Positions 19,198 through 28,275 are shown, numbered from the stretch's first letter. The stretch is 64,000 nucleotides of DNA from Winogradskyella marina (GCF_015645385.1 NZ_JADOET010000010.1:62001-126000), one strand, 5' to 3'. Notes: generated by a model not told the origin, from the letters alone. Program-made: numbers and translations.

Positions 19198-20007
19198 ATG
19201 AATAAAAGTACATTACTACGCTATAAAGGTTTCGTAAAAACACCATCTCTTTTTAAGACGAATGATTTTACTGAGTTTAGCCAAATAGAACTAGATTCAA
19301 CACCAAAACCAATAGACAACACAGCTGTATTTAAAAATCAACGGTTAGGTAAACTTGTAGAAGAATTTGTATTTCACCAACTAAGACAAGACGCCTCTGT
19401 ACATTGGATTGTTGAAAATTTACAAATTCAAAAAGACCGCAAAACCATTGGAGAATTAGATGCGCTCTACGATTTTAATGACCAGCCAATTCACCTAGAA
19501 GTGGTTTATAAATTTTATCTTTACGATACTTTAAAATCTTATAATAACCCACTCTCCTATTGGATTGGTCCTAATAGGAAAGACTCACTTTGTTACAAAT
19601 TAGACAAGCTAAAAAACAAACAATTTCCTTTGCTTTTTAAAGATGAAACTAAGCAACAACTTCAAGAGTATAATATTGATTCAGCAGCTATTTCTCAAAA
19701 ACTATGTTTTAAAGCACAACTGTTTTTACCTTATGATACTTCAAAAGTACCTATGGAGTCTTTAAACGAAGACTGTGTATTCGGCTTTTACATTTCATAT
19801 GCATCTATAGCTGTTTTTAAGACATTAGGGTTTTATATACCACAGAAATTAGATTGGCTTGTATTACCTCATAACAATGTCTCTTGGCAAGATTATGAAA
19901 CTGCAAAATATAGCATAAAAGAAGCTATCGAAGAACAGCGTTCTCCTTTAGTTTGGTTAAAATATAGTGAGACCAACATTGTAAAATGTTTTATAACCTT
20001 TTGGTAA
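19198..20007 (+). CDS. DUF1853 family protein
   Basis: A 269-residue cytoplasmic protein of the DUF1853 family. Recognisable family blocks are GKLVEEFVFHQL, a GELDALYDF strand and HLEVVYKFYLYD, followed by WIGPNRKDSL and later FKAQLFLPY. The E-L-D and E-V-x-x-K residues at about 85-105 resemble the acidic/Lys core of PD-(D/E)xK nucleases, which is my inference; the family function is not established to my knowledge. It starts 68 bases after the ArsC-like gene, and its stop lies 2 bases before the likely start of the RluE-type gene, so the two are probably translationally coupled. Confidence 0.8.
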   Translation: MNKSTLLRYKGFVKTPSLFKTNDFTEFSQIELDSTPKPIDNTAVFKNQRLGKLVEEFVFHQLRQDASVHWIVENLQIQKDRKTIGELDALYDFNDQPIHLEVVYKFYLYDTLKSYNNPLSYWIGPNRKDSLCYKLDKLKNKQFPLLFKDETKQQLQEYNIDSAAISQKLCFKAQLFLPYDTSKVPMESLNEDCVFGFYISYASIAVFKTLGFYIPQKLDWLVLPHNNVSWQDYETAKYSIKEAIEEQRSPLVWLKYSETNIVKCFITFW

Positions 20008-20009
20008 GC

Positions 20010-20573
20010 ATGAATAAACATAGCTATTATAAACTTTACAAACCTTATGGCTACTTAAGTCAGTTTGTAAATCATCAGACTAAACGAAAGTCTAAAAAAC
20101 TATTAGGAGAGATATACAATTTTCCAAAAGATACGATGGCTGTTGGTCGTTTAGATGAGAAATCGGAAGGTTTATTGTTATTGACTACAGATGGAAAATT
20201 TAGTAATTACATAACGAGTTCTGCTATTGAGAAAGAATATCACGTCATGGTCGATGGTGTTATTACACCTGAAATTATTTCGGAATTAGAAAGTGGCATT
20301 GAAATTTCGGTGGAAGGAAAACCATACAAGACAAAACCTTGTAAAGCTAATATACTAACAGATACTTCACATATTTTTGAACGTTTTGTGCGCGATGAGC
20401 GTCATGGAATTACAACTTGGCTTTCAATTACCATAACCGAAGGGAAATTTAGACAAGTTCGAAAAATGACTGCAAAGGTTGGTTTGCCAACATTGCGATT
20501 AGTACGCGTACGGATTGGTGATTATAAGTTAGAAACCATGCAACCTGCTGAAGTTTTGCCAGTTAGTTACTAG
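20010..20573 (+). CDS. 23S rRNA pseudouridine synthase, RluE-like
   Basis: 187 residues from the ATG at 20010. An earlier ATG at 19986 would overlap the preceding gene and add 8 residues not expected in the family, so I prefer 20010. The protein is of the RsuA/RluB/E/F group: KPYGYLSQF near the start, the catalytic-Asp motif GRLDEKSEGLLLLT, IEKEYHVMVDG and the final GKFRQVRKM. RluE converts U2457 (E. coli numbering) of 23S rRNA to pseudouridine. The short form has no S4 domain, as in RluE. The 3' end overlaps the convergent gene by 11 bases. Confidence 0.9.
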   Translation: MNKHSYYKLYKPYGYLSQFVNHQTKRKSKKLLGEIYNFPKDTMAVGRLDEKSEGLLLLTTDGKFSNYITSSAIEKEYHVMVDGVITPEIISELESGIEISVEGKPYKTKPCKANILTDTSHIFERFVRDERHGITTWLSITITEGKFRQVRKMTAKVGLPTLRLVRVRIGDYKLETMQPAEVLPVSY

Positions 20574-21294
20574 AAACCTCTTCAGTTGTACTAGCCGTTT
20601 TCTCTTTAATTGTTACTTTTTCATTTTGAAAAATAATCCTTGCTTTTACACCTGTTAGAAGATTCCATTCTTTAGATGAAATCACATTACCTTTATCATC
20701 ATACACCACAAATTCTGCTGTGTTAGGTCCAGATTCACCTTGGTTTAACGCCACAATATCAACCGTGTTTTTTCCATCTACTAAATTGACTTCTACGCGT
20801 CTATAACTGCTTGTAAGTAATAAGTTATTCTTTACAACGGTTCCGTTTACTAAAATTTGAACACGGTCGCCATCAGGATACTGGTGATCTCTACATACAA
20901 TATTTACAAATTTAGTATCTACATTATGTTCACCTAAAAACTGATCAGACATGGTTCTAACAATACCACCTTTTACAGCTTCCTTTTTCCAACGTTTTTC
21001 ATAAATTTCACTAGGGCTTTTTAAACCGTCATTTTCAAACATAGAAAAGGGCTTCTCTGTTTCTCTAATTACAAATTTTTCGTCTTCGTTCTTAGAGCTA
21101 CCACTCGATTTATCGTCTTTTTTTTCAAGAATTGGCGCAACTTTAACTTTAACTAAAGCAGAGTCTTTTTTCTTCTTAGATTCTTCTGCCGGAATACGAA
21201 TAGATTTCGTTTCCTTATCTTTTATAACTTGGCCAAAAACCGTTGTGCTGCAAAAAATGCAGAATATAAATACGATGATATTTATAGTTTTCAC
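20563..21294 (-). CDS. Exported protein of unknown function
   Basis: A 243-residue protein with a signal peptide (about 1-21, TTVFGQ), then a Lys/Ser/Glu-rich, low-complexity linker (about 25-75). A folded C-terminal domain (about 80-230) has PDGDRVQILVNGTVVKNN, a short beta module, GKNTVDIVALNQGESGPNTAEF and VYDDKGN. These strands look like a small secreted beta-sandwich often found in Flavobacteriaceae; I do not know its function. It overlaps the RluE-type gene tail to tail by 11 bases and stands 98 bases downstream of the helicase start region with opposite order, so it may be a single-gene unit. Confidence 0.7.
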   Translation of the reverse strand: MKTINIIVFIFCIFCSTTVFGQVIKDKETKSIRIPAEESKKKKDSALVKVKVAPILEKKDDKSSGSSKNEDEKFVIRETEKPFSMFENDGLKSPSEIYEKRWKKEAVKGGIVRTMSDQFLGEHNVDTKFVNIVCRDHQYPDGDRVQILVNGTVVKNNLLLTSSYRRVEVNLVDGKNTVDIVALNQGESGPNTAEFVVYDDKGNVISSKEWNLLTGVKARIIFQNEKVTIKEKTASTTEEVSSN

Positions 21295-21392
21295 TTTTAT
21301 AATATGGGTTTTAAGTATTGAATAAGTAAGTTACAAAAACCGTACCTATTTCAAAATAAAGACATATAAACGTCAATCTTTACAAAAAAAAG

Positions 21393-22907
21393 TTAAAACT
21401 TGCCGTTGAAGCTAATTCTTAACTTTCTATTATATTCTTCAAATAGCCAATCTTTGTAGTTTTGAGTGCTATTCATTATGCAGTAGCAGTACTGTTTTAT
21501 TCTAAAAGCTATTTCGTCTTGTAGGTCTTTAGTTAACTCTCTTGCATCAAAAACATCTTCACTATTATCAATACATATTTGTGAATGTTGTGCAATAGAT
21601 CGTTCTATGACTGTAAATGATTTTTGACCAGAATTAATAACGTCTTTGTATTCTGCTTTTACATCAAAATTTAATGTGTACGACTTTTTAAATTTCACCT
21701 TTAAAGAATCTGGCATCTTATACACAAAATCACGTTCTAGTAGATCGTCATCTATAATATTCTCTAAATAATAATCTGGATGTTTAAATATGTGTTGCCA
21801 ATCTACGGGCTGATCCCAAGCGCCAAAGCGCGCCTCATTATTTCCTAAGTCTATAACTTGAAATGTATCTCTATCTTTATAAATTCGGCTACCACGACCA
21901 ATCATTTGAAAATATAAGGTTAACGATCTTGTGGCTCTGTTTAAAATGATAGATTCTACAGATGGTTCATCAAAACCAGTCGTTAAGATACTTACCGACG
22001 ACAAAACAGCGTCTGGTGTGTTTTTAAACCATTTTAGAATGTCTTTACGCTCTTGTTTATTGGCAGTATTATCTAAATGCCTAACGTTATACCCTGCCTT
22101 TTTAAACGTATGGTAAACTTCTTTAGAGGTATAAATTCCATTATTAAAAATCAGCGTTTTTTTACCTTTAGCCAATTCCTCATATGCCAATAATAATTTA
22201 GACTGCATTAAGCTATTGGTATATAAAGCTTCAGAAGATTTTACCGTATAATCACCATTAATACCAATTTTTAATGAGGTTAACCCAACATCGTAATGCG
22301 AAACTTCAGCTTTAGCTAAAAACCCATTTTTTATTAAGGTCGAAATATCATCACCAATGATTAATTTTTTGTAGTTATCTTTCATTGGTAGCTTAATATT
22401 ACTACTCAATGGTGTGGCGGTTACACCAAGAATAAAACAATTTTCAAAAAACTTAAATAGTTTTCTAAACGAATTGTAATGTGCTTCGTCAATAATAACA
22501 AGACCAACATTTTTTAATTCAAAATCATTATCAGACAAGCGGTTATTTAAGGTTTCAACCATGGCTACAAAACACTGAAAATCATCTTGATCTGGAAGTG
22601 TTTTTACCTTACTATTAATGACTTTATTCTTAACATTAAAACCAGATAATACGTTAGATGTTTGTTTACAAAGTTCAATTCTATGGGTAAGAATCACCAC
22701 TTTTTTCTGATGTTGCTCCACGTAACGTCTAACGATTTCAGAAAAAATAACCGTTTTACCTCCTCCTGTTGGAAGCTGATATAAGAGATTAAAATCATCA
22801 GACTCATCTCGCATTACATCAAAAATGCGATTCAGGTCCTTGATCTGGAAATCATAGAGACTTTTCTCAGTAGCATTTTGTTGAATGGTTTCGGTTTCTG
22901 ACGACAT
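21393..22907 (-). CDS. Superfamily II DEAD/DEAH-box helicase
   Basis: A 504-residue cytoplasmic ATPase. Walker A is LPTGGGKT at 45-52, motif II is DEAH at 140-143, motif III is TATP soon after, and domain 2 ends in motif VI, QMIGRGSR. The architecture resembles the helicase part of type I/III restriction or Rad25/XPB-like proteins. A C-terminal tail of about 150 residues has no recognised domain. No methylase, nuclease or defence partner lies nearby, so a restriction role is not supported; a stand-alone DNA or RNA remodeller is more likely. Its neighbours face away or have their own promoters. Confidence 0.85.
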   Translation of the reverse strand: MSSETETIQQNATEKSLYDFQIKDLNRIFDVMRDESDDFNLLYQLPTGGGKTVIFSEIVRRYVEQHQKKVVILTHRIELCKQTSNVLSGFNVKNKVINSKVKTLPDQDDFQCFVAMVETLNNRLSDNDFELKNVGLVIIDEAHYNSFRKLFKFFENCFILGVTATPLSSNIKLPMKDNYKKLIIGDDISTLIKNGFLAKAEVSHYDVGLTSLKIGINGDYTVKSSEALYTNSLMQSKLLLAYEELAKGKKTLIFNNGIYTSKEVYHTFKKAGYNVRHLDNTANKQERKDILKWFKNTPDAVLSSVSILTTGFDEPSVESIILNRATRSLTLYFQMIGRGSRIYKDRDTFQVIDLGNNEARFGAWDQPVDWQHIFKHPDYYLENIIDDDLLERDFVYKMPDSLKVKFKKSYTLNFDVKAEYKDVINSGQKSFTVIERSIAQHSQICIDNSEDVFDARELTKDLQDEIAFRIKQYCYCIMNSTQNYKDWLFEEYNRKLRISFNGKF

Positions 22908-22936
22908 AAATTGAATTTAGTTCGATATTAATTTCG

Positions 22937-22944
22937 CAAAAATA
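22937..22944 (-). promoter_or_regulatory. -7 box for the helicase gene
   Basis: CAAAAATA on the plus strand reads TATTTTTG on the minus strand, matching TAnnTTTG. It is 30 bases before the ATG; no good TTG was seen at -33. Confidence 0.45.
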
Positions 22945-23044
22945 GCACATTGTAAAGGTTTATGGAATGAATTGTTAACAAGATTTAACAAGATTGGTAC
23001 TGTTATTGTGTTTAAGATTTTATTAACATTTAAAATATTTTATT

Positions 23045-23611
23045 ATGAAATCACTTAAAAGACATTCTGTATCGGTCAATGCAGGATCTATGGCAGACAT
23101 TGCTTTTTTGTTACTCATTTTCTTTTTAGTAACGACCACTATTTCTGCAGACAAAGGTATTTTACGAAAATTACCACCTATTTGTGAAACTGGAGATTGT
23201 ACTGCAGATATACCAGAACGTAACCTATTACATGTTTCAATGAATGACAAGCAGCAAATTATGATTAACGAAAATAGTGTAGAACTCACTGAAATTGCTC
23301 CTTTAGTGGAAGCCTTTATAGATAATAATGGAAATAACAATTGTGATTATTGAGAAGGAAAACAATCCGTAACCTCTTCAGATCATCCTAAAAAGGCCGT
23401 TATTTCTTTGAGTCATTCTGCTGCTACCAATTACGATTTGTTTGTGTCCGTTCAAAATGAAATTACAAAGGCTTATTACGATTTAAGAATGCGTTATGCT
23501 AAACAAGTCTATCATAAAACACCAGATCAATTATCAAAAGCCGAATTGATTGAAGTGCAAAAGGCCTATCCTTTTATAGTTTCAGAAATTATGGTTAAAC
23601 GTTCTCATTAG
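23045..23611 (+). pseudogene. exbD: ExbD/TolR biopolymer transport protein with in-frame TGA
   Basis: An ExbD-like membrane protein. Residues 1-16 are the cytoplasmic part ([15 protein letters not shown] opening), about 17-35 the single transmembrane helix with the conserved Asp, followed by the periplasmic domain. The open frame ends at TGA (23351-23353) after NNGNNNCDY. The same frame continues for another 86 codons (EGKQSVTSSDHPKKAVISL, later QNEITKAYYDLRMRYA) to TAA at 23609-23611, which is the normal ExbD C-terminal domain. The sequence around the stop suggests a Cys codon became TGA. I call it an interrupted gene; a sequencing error or recoding are alternatives. No exbB or tonB gene is adjacent. 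Confidence 0.8.
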
Positions 23612-24020
23612 AAATTGAATCATTACTTTGGATACAATATTCAATCTTAACTTTCTTTTTGCCCCATTTTTTTGCTTTGTTTACATCGTTACCCATATAA
23701 ATATCAATCCGTTTTCTCCAGCGACGATTCATTTTATCTTTAACCGTGTATAGACTATCAAAACCTTGTATTTTTACTTTGGTATTATGTACTAGGCCAG
23801 AATCTAATAAATCTCGCGAAACCGCAATGTATCGCAATCCAGGTTTTAAGCTATCGCCAAAAGCGGTAATATTTGGATTAGAGTTGGTTTGGTATGCTAA
23901 GGAATTGTATGCCGTAGCAGTTACTAAAATAGTGTTTGTGATACATTTATCTTCTGCTCTTGTATTGCAGTTATACATGCTAAGACAACAAAGAATAATA
24001 ACAAAATGATGTATTTTCAT
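23595..24020 (-). CDS. 3D-domain lipoprotein (RlpA/MltA-type fold)
   Basis: A 141-residue exported protein with a signal peptide ending in MYNC, so probably a lipoprotein anchored by Cys18. Residues about 32-125 form a 3D domain: VTATAYNSL, NITAFGDSLKPG, YIAVSRDLL, KVKIQGFDSLYTVKDKMNRR and RIDIYMGNDVNKAKKWG. The three conserved Asp give the family its name and occur in peptidoglycan-active enzymes such as MltA and YocH. I infer a role in cell-wall turnover in the periplasm. It overlaps the convergent exbD frame by 17 bases at its 3' end. Confidence 0.85.
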   Translation of the reverse strand: MKIHHFVIILCCLSMYNCNTRAEDKCITNTILVTATAYNSLAYQTNSNPNITAFGDSLKPGLRYIAVSRDLLDSGLVHNTKVKIQGFDSLYTVKDKMNRRWRKRIDIYMGNDVNKAKKWGKKKVKIEYCIQSNDSISNENV

Positions 24021-24089
24021 AGTTATAAAGATACATTCAATTTCGTTAATATTTGTTAAAAACGTATTATGTTATGCATGGTACTGTAA

Positions 24090-24097
24090 CAAATATA
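24090..24097 (-). promoter_or_regulatory. -7 box for the 3D-domain lipoprotein gene
   Basis: CAAATATA on the plus strand is TATATTTG on the minus strand, a TAnnTTTG match 70 bases before the ATG. The -33 element is not clear. Confidence 0.45.
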
Positions 24098-24142
24098 AAG
24101 TTTCGTCGTCTATTTAGTATAACCAATTAAAAAACAAACATT

Positions 24143-24229
24143 ATGAGAACTTTAAACAACAATCAATTATCGAGTACTATGTCTGAAACAAAAAGTTTTA
24201 ACTGGAATAAAAAACGACGTTACCGATAA
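24143..24229 (+). CDS. Possible small peptide, 28 residues
   Basis: An ATG-started frame of 28 codons ending in a basic tail (NKKRRYR). It begins with MRTLNNNQ. There is no family match from memory. It lies 41 bases before a second tiny ORF whose first bases are alike (ttATGAGAnnTTTA), and both sit before one terminator. It could be a leader peptide, a short secreted signal or chance. Confidence 0.35.
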   Translation: MRTLNNNQLSSTMSETKSFNWNKKRRYR

Positions 24230-24270
24230 CAGCATAAGACATAATTTCATCAATCAAAAAATCAATTATT

Positions 24271-24342
24271 ATGAGAGTTTTATCCAAAATTGTCAATACA
24301 TCTAATAGTTTAGATGATGACTTAAAAACCATTAAACTTTAA
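24271..24342 (+). CDS. Possible small peptide, 23 residues
   Basis: An ATG-started frame of 23 codons (MRVLSKIVNT then LDDDLKTIKL). It is the second of two tandem tiny ORFs and ends 29 bases before a strong terminator. The shared start context with the first supports, weakly, that both are translated. Confidence 0.35.
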   Translation: MRVLSKIVNTSNSLDDDLKTIKL

Positions 24343-24370
24343 CATTAATCATAGCAATTTAGAGTTTAAT

Positions 24371-24409
24371 AAAAAAGTCAGTTTCCTGTTAAAGAAACTG
24401 ACTTTTTTT
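24371..24409. terminator. Bidirectional intrinsic terminator
   Basis: A 15-bp perfect stem (AAAAAAGTCAGTTTC with GAAACTGACTTTTTT) around an 8-base loop. T-runs follow on either strand, so it can serve both the tiny-ORF unit (plus) and the protease gene at 24430 (minus). Confidence 0.92.
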
Positions 24410-24429
24410 ATGAATTCTATTTTGAGTTC

Positions 24430-26742
24430 TTATTTTTTAATAAATTTTTGTGTCATAGAACTCGTATTGGTAGATAATTTTATAAAATAAATCCCACTTT
24501 GATAGTTTGATATATTCAAAATATGAGTGTCATTACTTCTTAAATCCCCATTACTAATTTTCTTACCTAAAGTATCAAATATTTCAAAACTTACATCTTC
24601 ATTTAAATTATTCAAATCAATATTTAAGTTGTTATTTACAGGATTAGGATATAAATTAATTAAACCATCTAAACTAAATTCATTAACGCTTAACGGGTCT
24701 TGTACATTGAATGTTACTGATTCAGAAGCCGTAAATTCACCACCTGAAATTATCTCATTATCATTTTCATCTCTTAAGCTATATGAGCCAGTACCATATG
24801 AACAACAAATACCATCACCTTCTTCGTCGTAAATGGTAAACGTATAACATTCATTAAAACTCGGAATGGTAATAATTTCTTCGTATGATGTAGGATTATT
24901 GGAATCAAAATAAACTCCACTATCCACAATTACCCCCGAACTATTAACAAGGTCCCATGAAGTTTCATAACCATAATTATCCGTTAAAAGGTCAAAAACG
25001 ATTGTATTTGTTGCATATGCAGATGATACATCAAAATTAACGGCAAATGTGTTATTGGATGTGTTTTCATCTGTGGTTCCATTTGGGTTTGAAACGTTAA
25101 TAGTAAATATGTGATTACTTGCACTTAAATTAGAATAGACAGGTGTTGCTACCACAACACTTTCTCCATTAAGTAAATTACCTGTCCAGTTTACTGTAGT
25201 ACTAGTTTCAGAATCTATAAAGTATGAAACATCTGCAGATGTTAAAGTTAAATCTCCTGAGTTTATAAGTGTTACTTGAGGTGTAAAATCTTCTCCACAT
25301 AATTCTGTTGGGATACCAGCCCCAGCCGTAACTCGCGCATCATTATCATACGTTTGTAATTGAGGATACACGTCTACGAAGTTAAGACCAGTGTTCCCAG
25401 GGTCTAACCAATCTTTAAGTCGTGATGAAGCTGTAGGACCATAATCCCAAGCAACACCAAAGCGTCCATATAAATCAAAACCTCCATTATCATTTGTGCC
25501 TGAACATGAAGCAGTTCCGCCAGAAAGCATACCTATTAAATGACCATTTTCATTAAACAAACCAGATCCAGATGAACCTCCTTCAGTAACACCTAATTCC
25601 CAATCATTTATTCCCCACATTTGTGTTGTAGGATTGCCATTAAAAAAGGTCGATGTTCTAATCGCACCTTCATCGTTTCTAGATACTTTTTGAATATCAC
25701 CACTTGGATGATGAATACCAAAGGTAACAGAAGGAACTTCCGTTGTAGATTTATTCCAACCTGCCCAAACTACATCTGGGTTACTGTCAAAAAAACTGGC
25801 ATCTGTAATTTCAACCAATTCCATATCAGATTGAGAATTTTGAGCTCTAACTATAGAACCACTAACCGTTTGATTAAATGTTCCATTAGTACTATTAGTA
25901 AATGTACCACAAGATGGGTTTGGGCTTCTCCAGTTAAAACGAAATGCCCAGCTACCTTCTCCTCCACTACAGTGATTTGCGGTTAAAAAATAAGGAGTTC
26001 CATCGTTGTTCGTATTATTTACAAGAGTACCAGAACAAAAACTAGCACCTCCAGCAAGCAACAGTCCACCAGCTTTTTTTACTTCTTCTTTTCTAGTATC
26101 TATATCAAATGGATCTGAAGCTGGTGTAATATCACAATCCACATCGTGATTACAAGCACCTGAATCATTTAGCGCTTTTTGATACGTTTCTGCAGTTCGG
26201 TAACCATGAACAACAGAGCCAACCGTAATTTTAGCGTTACCAGAAACATTTGCAGGCTGATAATACTCTATATAAGCTACATTACCTTTAACTAACCATG
26301 TTCCTAAAACTTCTTCAGGATTATTGTTGTGATGTGTAAAAGGTCTTAATAAATCCGTTTTATCACTATTATATACATAGAGTTTTGCTCCTTCGGGAAT
26401 TTTAAATACATCGAACATAAAATTTAATGAATGTGCCCCTTTAGAGGTGTAAGCCATTCTCCAAATCTGGTCTCCGTTTTCTAAAGTTGTCCACTCACCT
26501 ACATCATTGAAATTATGATCTACATAAATATCATGTCCAAATCTCCAAGGAATAGATTTATTTTGGTCATTAATTTTATCTTCTTCTTGTAATTTTTTCA
26601 AATCGAAAGTAGGAAGCGTAAAAGGGGTTAAATCAGTTAACGAATTTTGACTCCAACTAGGTGGTTTAATGTCTTCTGGAAACTGTTGTGCAAAAGAAAA
26701 TGAACTGACAAATAAGAATGCAAAAAGTAGTTTTAATTTCAT
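24430..26742 (-). CDS. Lysyl-endopeptidase-like trypsin-fold protease with T9SS type A sorting domain
   Basis: A 770-residue secreted serine protease. Signal peptide 1-18 (SFSFAQ). A propeptide-like N-terminal beta domain (about 60-200) precedes the protease, whose catalytic residues appear as His257 (TANHC), Asp306 (SQSDMELVEI) and Ser391 (GGSSGSG). The paired Cys and these motifs are like Achromobacter protease I (MEROPS S1E/S1D type), which cuts after Lys. A CARDB-like module (about 480-575) and a further beta domain with CCSYGTG follow. The last about 70 residues are a type A T9SS sorting domain (INLYPNPVNN then IYFIKLSTN). It is expected to be released or attached outside the cell and to digest protein. 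Confidence 0.92.
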   Translation of the reverse strand: MKLKLLFAFLFVSSFSFAQQFPEDIKPPSWSQNSLTDLTPFTLPTFDLKKLQEEDKINDQNKSIPWRFGHDIYVDHNFNDVGEWTTLENGDQIWRMAYTSKGAHSLNFMFDVFKIPEGAKLYVYNSDKTDLLRPFTHHNNNPEEVLGTWLVKGNVAYIEYYQPANVSGNAKITVGSVVHGYRTAETYQKALNDSGACNHDVDCDITPASDPFDIDTRKEEVKKAGGLLLAGGASFCSGTLVNNTNNDGTPYFLTANHCSGGEGSWAFRFNWRSPNPSCGTFTNSTNGTFNQTVSGSIVRAQNSQSDMELVEITDASFFDSNPDVVWAGWNKSTTEVPSVTFGIHHPSGDIQKVSRNDEGAIRTSTFFNGNPTTQMWGINDWELGVTEGGSSGSGLFNENGHLIGMLSGGTASCSGTNDNGGFDLYGRFGVAWDYGPTASSRLKDWLDPGNTGLNFVDVYPQLQTYDNDARVTAGAGIPTELCGEDFTPQVTLINSGDLTLTSADVSYFIDSETSTTVNWTGNLLNGESVVVATPVYSNLSASNHIFTINVSNPNGTTDENTSNNTFAVNFDVSSAYATNTIVFDLLTDNYGYETSWDLVNSSGVIVDSGVYFDSNNPTSYEEIITIPSFNECYTFTIYDEEGDGICCSYGTGSYSLRDENDNEIISGGEFTASESVTFNVQDPLSVNEFSLDGLINLYPNPVNNNLNIDLNNLNEDVSFEIFDTLGKKISNGDLRSNDTHILNISNYQSGIYFIKLSTNTSSMTQKFIKK

Positions 26743-26902
26743 ATTTTATTTTTTTAGAAATGTAAAAATACAGAATTAATAACTTTTTCAAATTATTTTT
26801 AGGTTTTTGGTATAAATGGTACCTAAAATTAAGATTTCTATAAATAAAATACAGTTTGCTTTTAGTCATATTTCTAGTTACTTTTAAAAAAACAAATCAA
26901 TC

Positions 26903-28201
26903 ATGTACAAAAAATCTATATTATATTTTAGTTTAATACTTATGATAAACACGAGTTGCAAATCAGAACCCTCTAAAGAAGATGACCACTTAACAAAAGC
27001 CCAAGCGATACATGAACGTGTGATAACATTGGATACACATTGCGATATCAATGTGAAAAATTTTACAGACTCACTTAATTACACGCAAGATTTAGACACA
27101 CAAATTACCTTGCCAAAAATGAAAGCTGGTGGTTTAGATGTGGCATGGTTCATTGTTTATACAGGTCAAGACTCACTAACTGAAGCTGGATATAAAAAAG
27201 CCTATGACAACGCAATGTCTAAATTTAATGCCATCCATAACTTAGTGAATGAGTATGCTCCGAACGAAATAGAACTAGCTGTAACGTCTGCTGATGTGAA
27301 ACAGATACATGCAAAAGGTAAAAAAGTAGCTATGATTGGAATAGAAAATGGCTATCCTATAGGATTAGATGTCAGCAATGTTGAGAAATTTTATAATCTT
27401 GGTGCGCGATATATGTCATTATCTCATAATGGACACAGTCAGCTTTGTGATAGTAATACTGGAGAAGAAGACGATGTTTGGTTACATAATGGACTAAGTG
27501 ATTTAGGAAAAGAAGTTGTTACAGAAATGAATCGTGTTGGTATGATGATCGATGTTTCTCACCCTTCAAAAGAAGCGATGAAACAAATGGTAGCATTGAG
27601 TAAGGCACCAATAATTGCATCGCACTCTTCTGCAAGAGCCTTGTGCAATCATAGTAGAAATTTAGATGATGAACAATTAGGCTGGTTAAAAGAAAATGGA
27701 GGTGTTGTACAGACGGTCGCTTTTAAGTCGTATTTGAATACCGAAAAACAAAATGCTCATAATGACGCTATGGAAGCGATACGAAACAAAGTAATAGATT
27801 CTTTAGATATTACATGGTACAATCGGAGTGCCTTTAGAGCGTTAGATGAAACATCTCAAAAGGAATTTTTAGAAAACAGGAAAACTGTTATGGATATTAC
27901 TAAAGAAAAAATAAATCAAATAGAAGATTTTCCAGCAGCAGTAAATGTTATTGATTTTGTAAACCATATCGATTATCTCGTTGAAAAAATAGGCATTGAC
28001 CATGTTGGTATCAGTAGCGATTTTGATGGTGGTGGCGGAATCGAAGGTTGGTCTGATGCTTCAGAAACCTTTAATGTAACTTTAGAATTGGTAAAACGTG
28101 GTTATACAGAAGCCCAAATTGAACAACTTTGGAGTGGTAACTTATTGCGTGTATTAGATGATGTAGAAGCCGTAGCAAAAAAGATTCAGGCAGAAAGTTA
28201 A
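26903..28201 (+). CDS. Membrane dipeptidase, peptidase family M19
   Basis: A 432-residue zinc dipeptidase of the renal dipeptidase family. It has a lipoprotein-type signal (INTSC), then the metal motifs DTHCDINV (His-x-Asp) and a Glu in MIGIENG, His in SLSHNGHSQL, His in DVSHPS and ASHSSARA, and Asp in GISSDFDGGGG. The latter carries the substrate-binding Asp. The family cleaves dipeptides, often with broad or D-residue specificity. It is convergent with the E1 gene across a perfect terminator hairpin. Confidence 0.92.
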   Translation: MYKKSILYFSLILMINTSCKSEPSKEDDHLTKAQAIHERVITLDTHCDINVKNFTDSLNYTQDLDTQITLPKMKAGGLDVAWFIVYTGQDSLTEAGYKKAYDNAMSKFNAIHNLVNEYAPNEIELAVTSADVKQIHAKGKKVAMIGIENGYPIGLDVSNVEKFYNLGARYMSLSHNGHSQLCDSNTGEEDDVWLHNGLSDLGKEVVTEMNRVGMMIDVSHPSKEAMKQMVALSKAPIIASHSSARALCNHSRNLDDEQLGWLKENGGVVQTVAFKSYLNTEKQNAHNDAMEAIRNKVIDSLDITWYNRSAFRALDETSQKEFLENRKTVMDITKEKINQIEDFPAAVNVIDFVNHIDYLVEKIGIDHVGISSDFDGGGGIEGWSDASETFNVTLELVKRGYTEAQIEQLWSGNLLRVLDDVEAVAKKIQAES

Positions 28202-28219
28202 TTCCTTTATGCTATTTAA

Positions 28220-28255
28220 AATATAAGAGCCAGCAAATTTGCTGGCTCTTATATT
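28220..28255. terminator. 36-bp perfect inverted repeat, bidirectional terminator
   Basis: Positions 28220-28237 are fully complementary to 28238-28255, giving an 18-bp uninterrupted inverted repeat (core GAGCCAGCAAATTTGCTGGC) between two convergent genes. A short T-rich tail follows on each side. Confidence 0.85.
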
Positions 28256-28275
28256 ATATATACTTTGCTTTACTT

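Larger units (their letters stand above)
24021..24429. other. Intergenic region with a promoter, two tiny ORFs and a terminator
   Basis: 409 bases between two minus-strand genes. It holds the minus-strand promoter box at 24090-24097, two plus-strand ORFs of 28 and 23 codons, and a strong terminator at 24371-24409. The orderly arrangement suggests a small plus-strand transcription unit. Confidence 0.5.

Noticed and set aside
21393-22907. Restriction or defence system around the SF2 helicase
   Set aside because: No methylase, nuclease or other defence gene lies within several kilobases; neighbours are a secreted protein and exbD.
23023-23340. Minus-strand ORF of 105 codons opposite exbD
   Set aside because: Shadow of the ExbD reading frame; its residues mirror ExbD codons and have no family pattern.
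23351-23400. Selenocysteine insertion element after the exbD TGA
   Set aside because: No stable hairpin with the expected loop in the first 40 bases; only a 3-bp GGA/TCC stem is possible.
26666-26869. Minus-strand ORF overlapping the protease start
   Set aside because: Runs through the protease signal-peptide codons in another frame and is Lys/Ile/Phe-rich noise.
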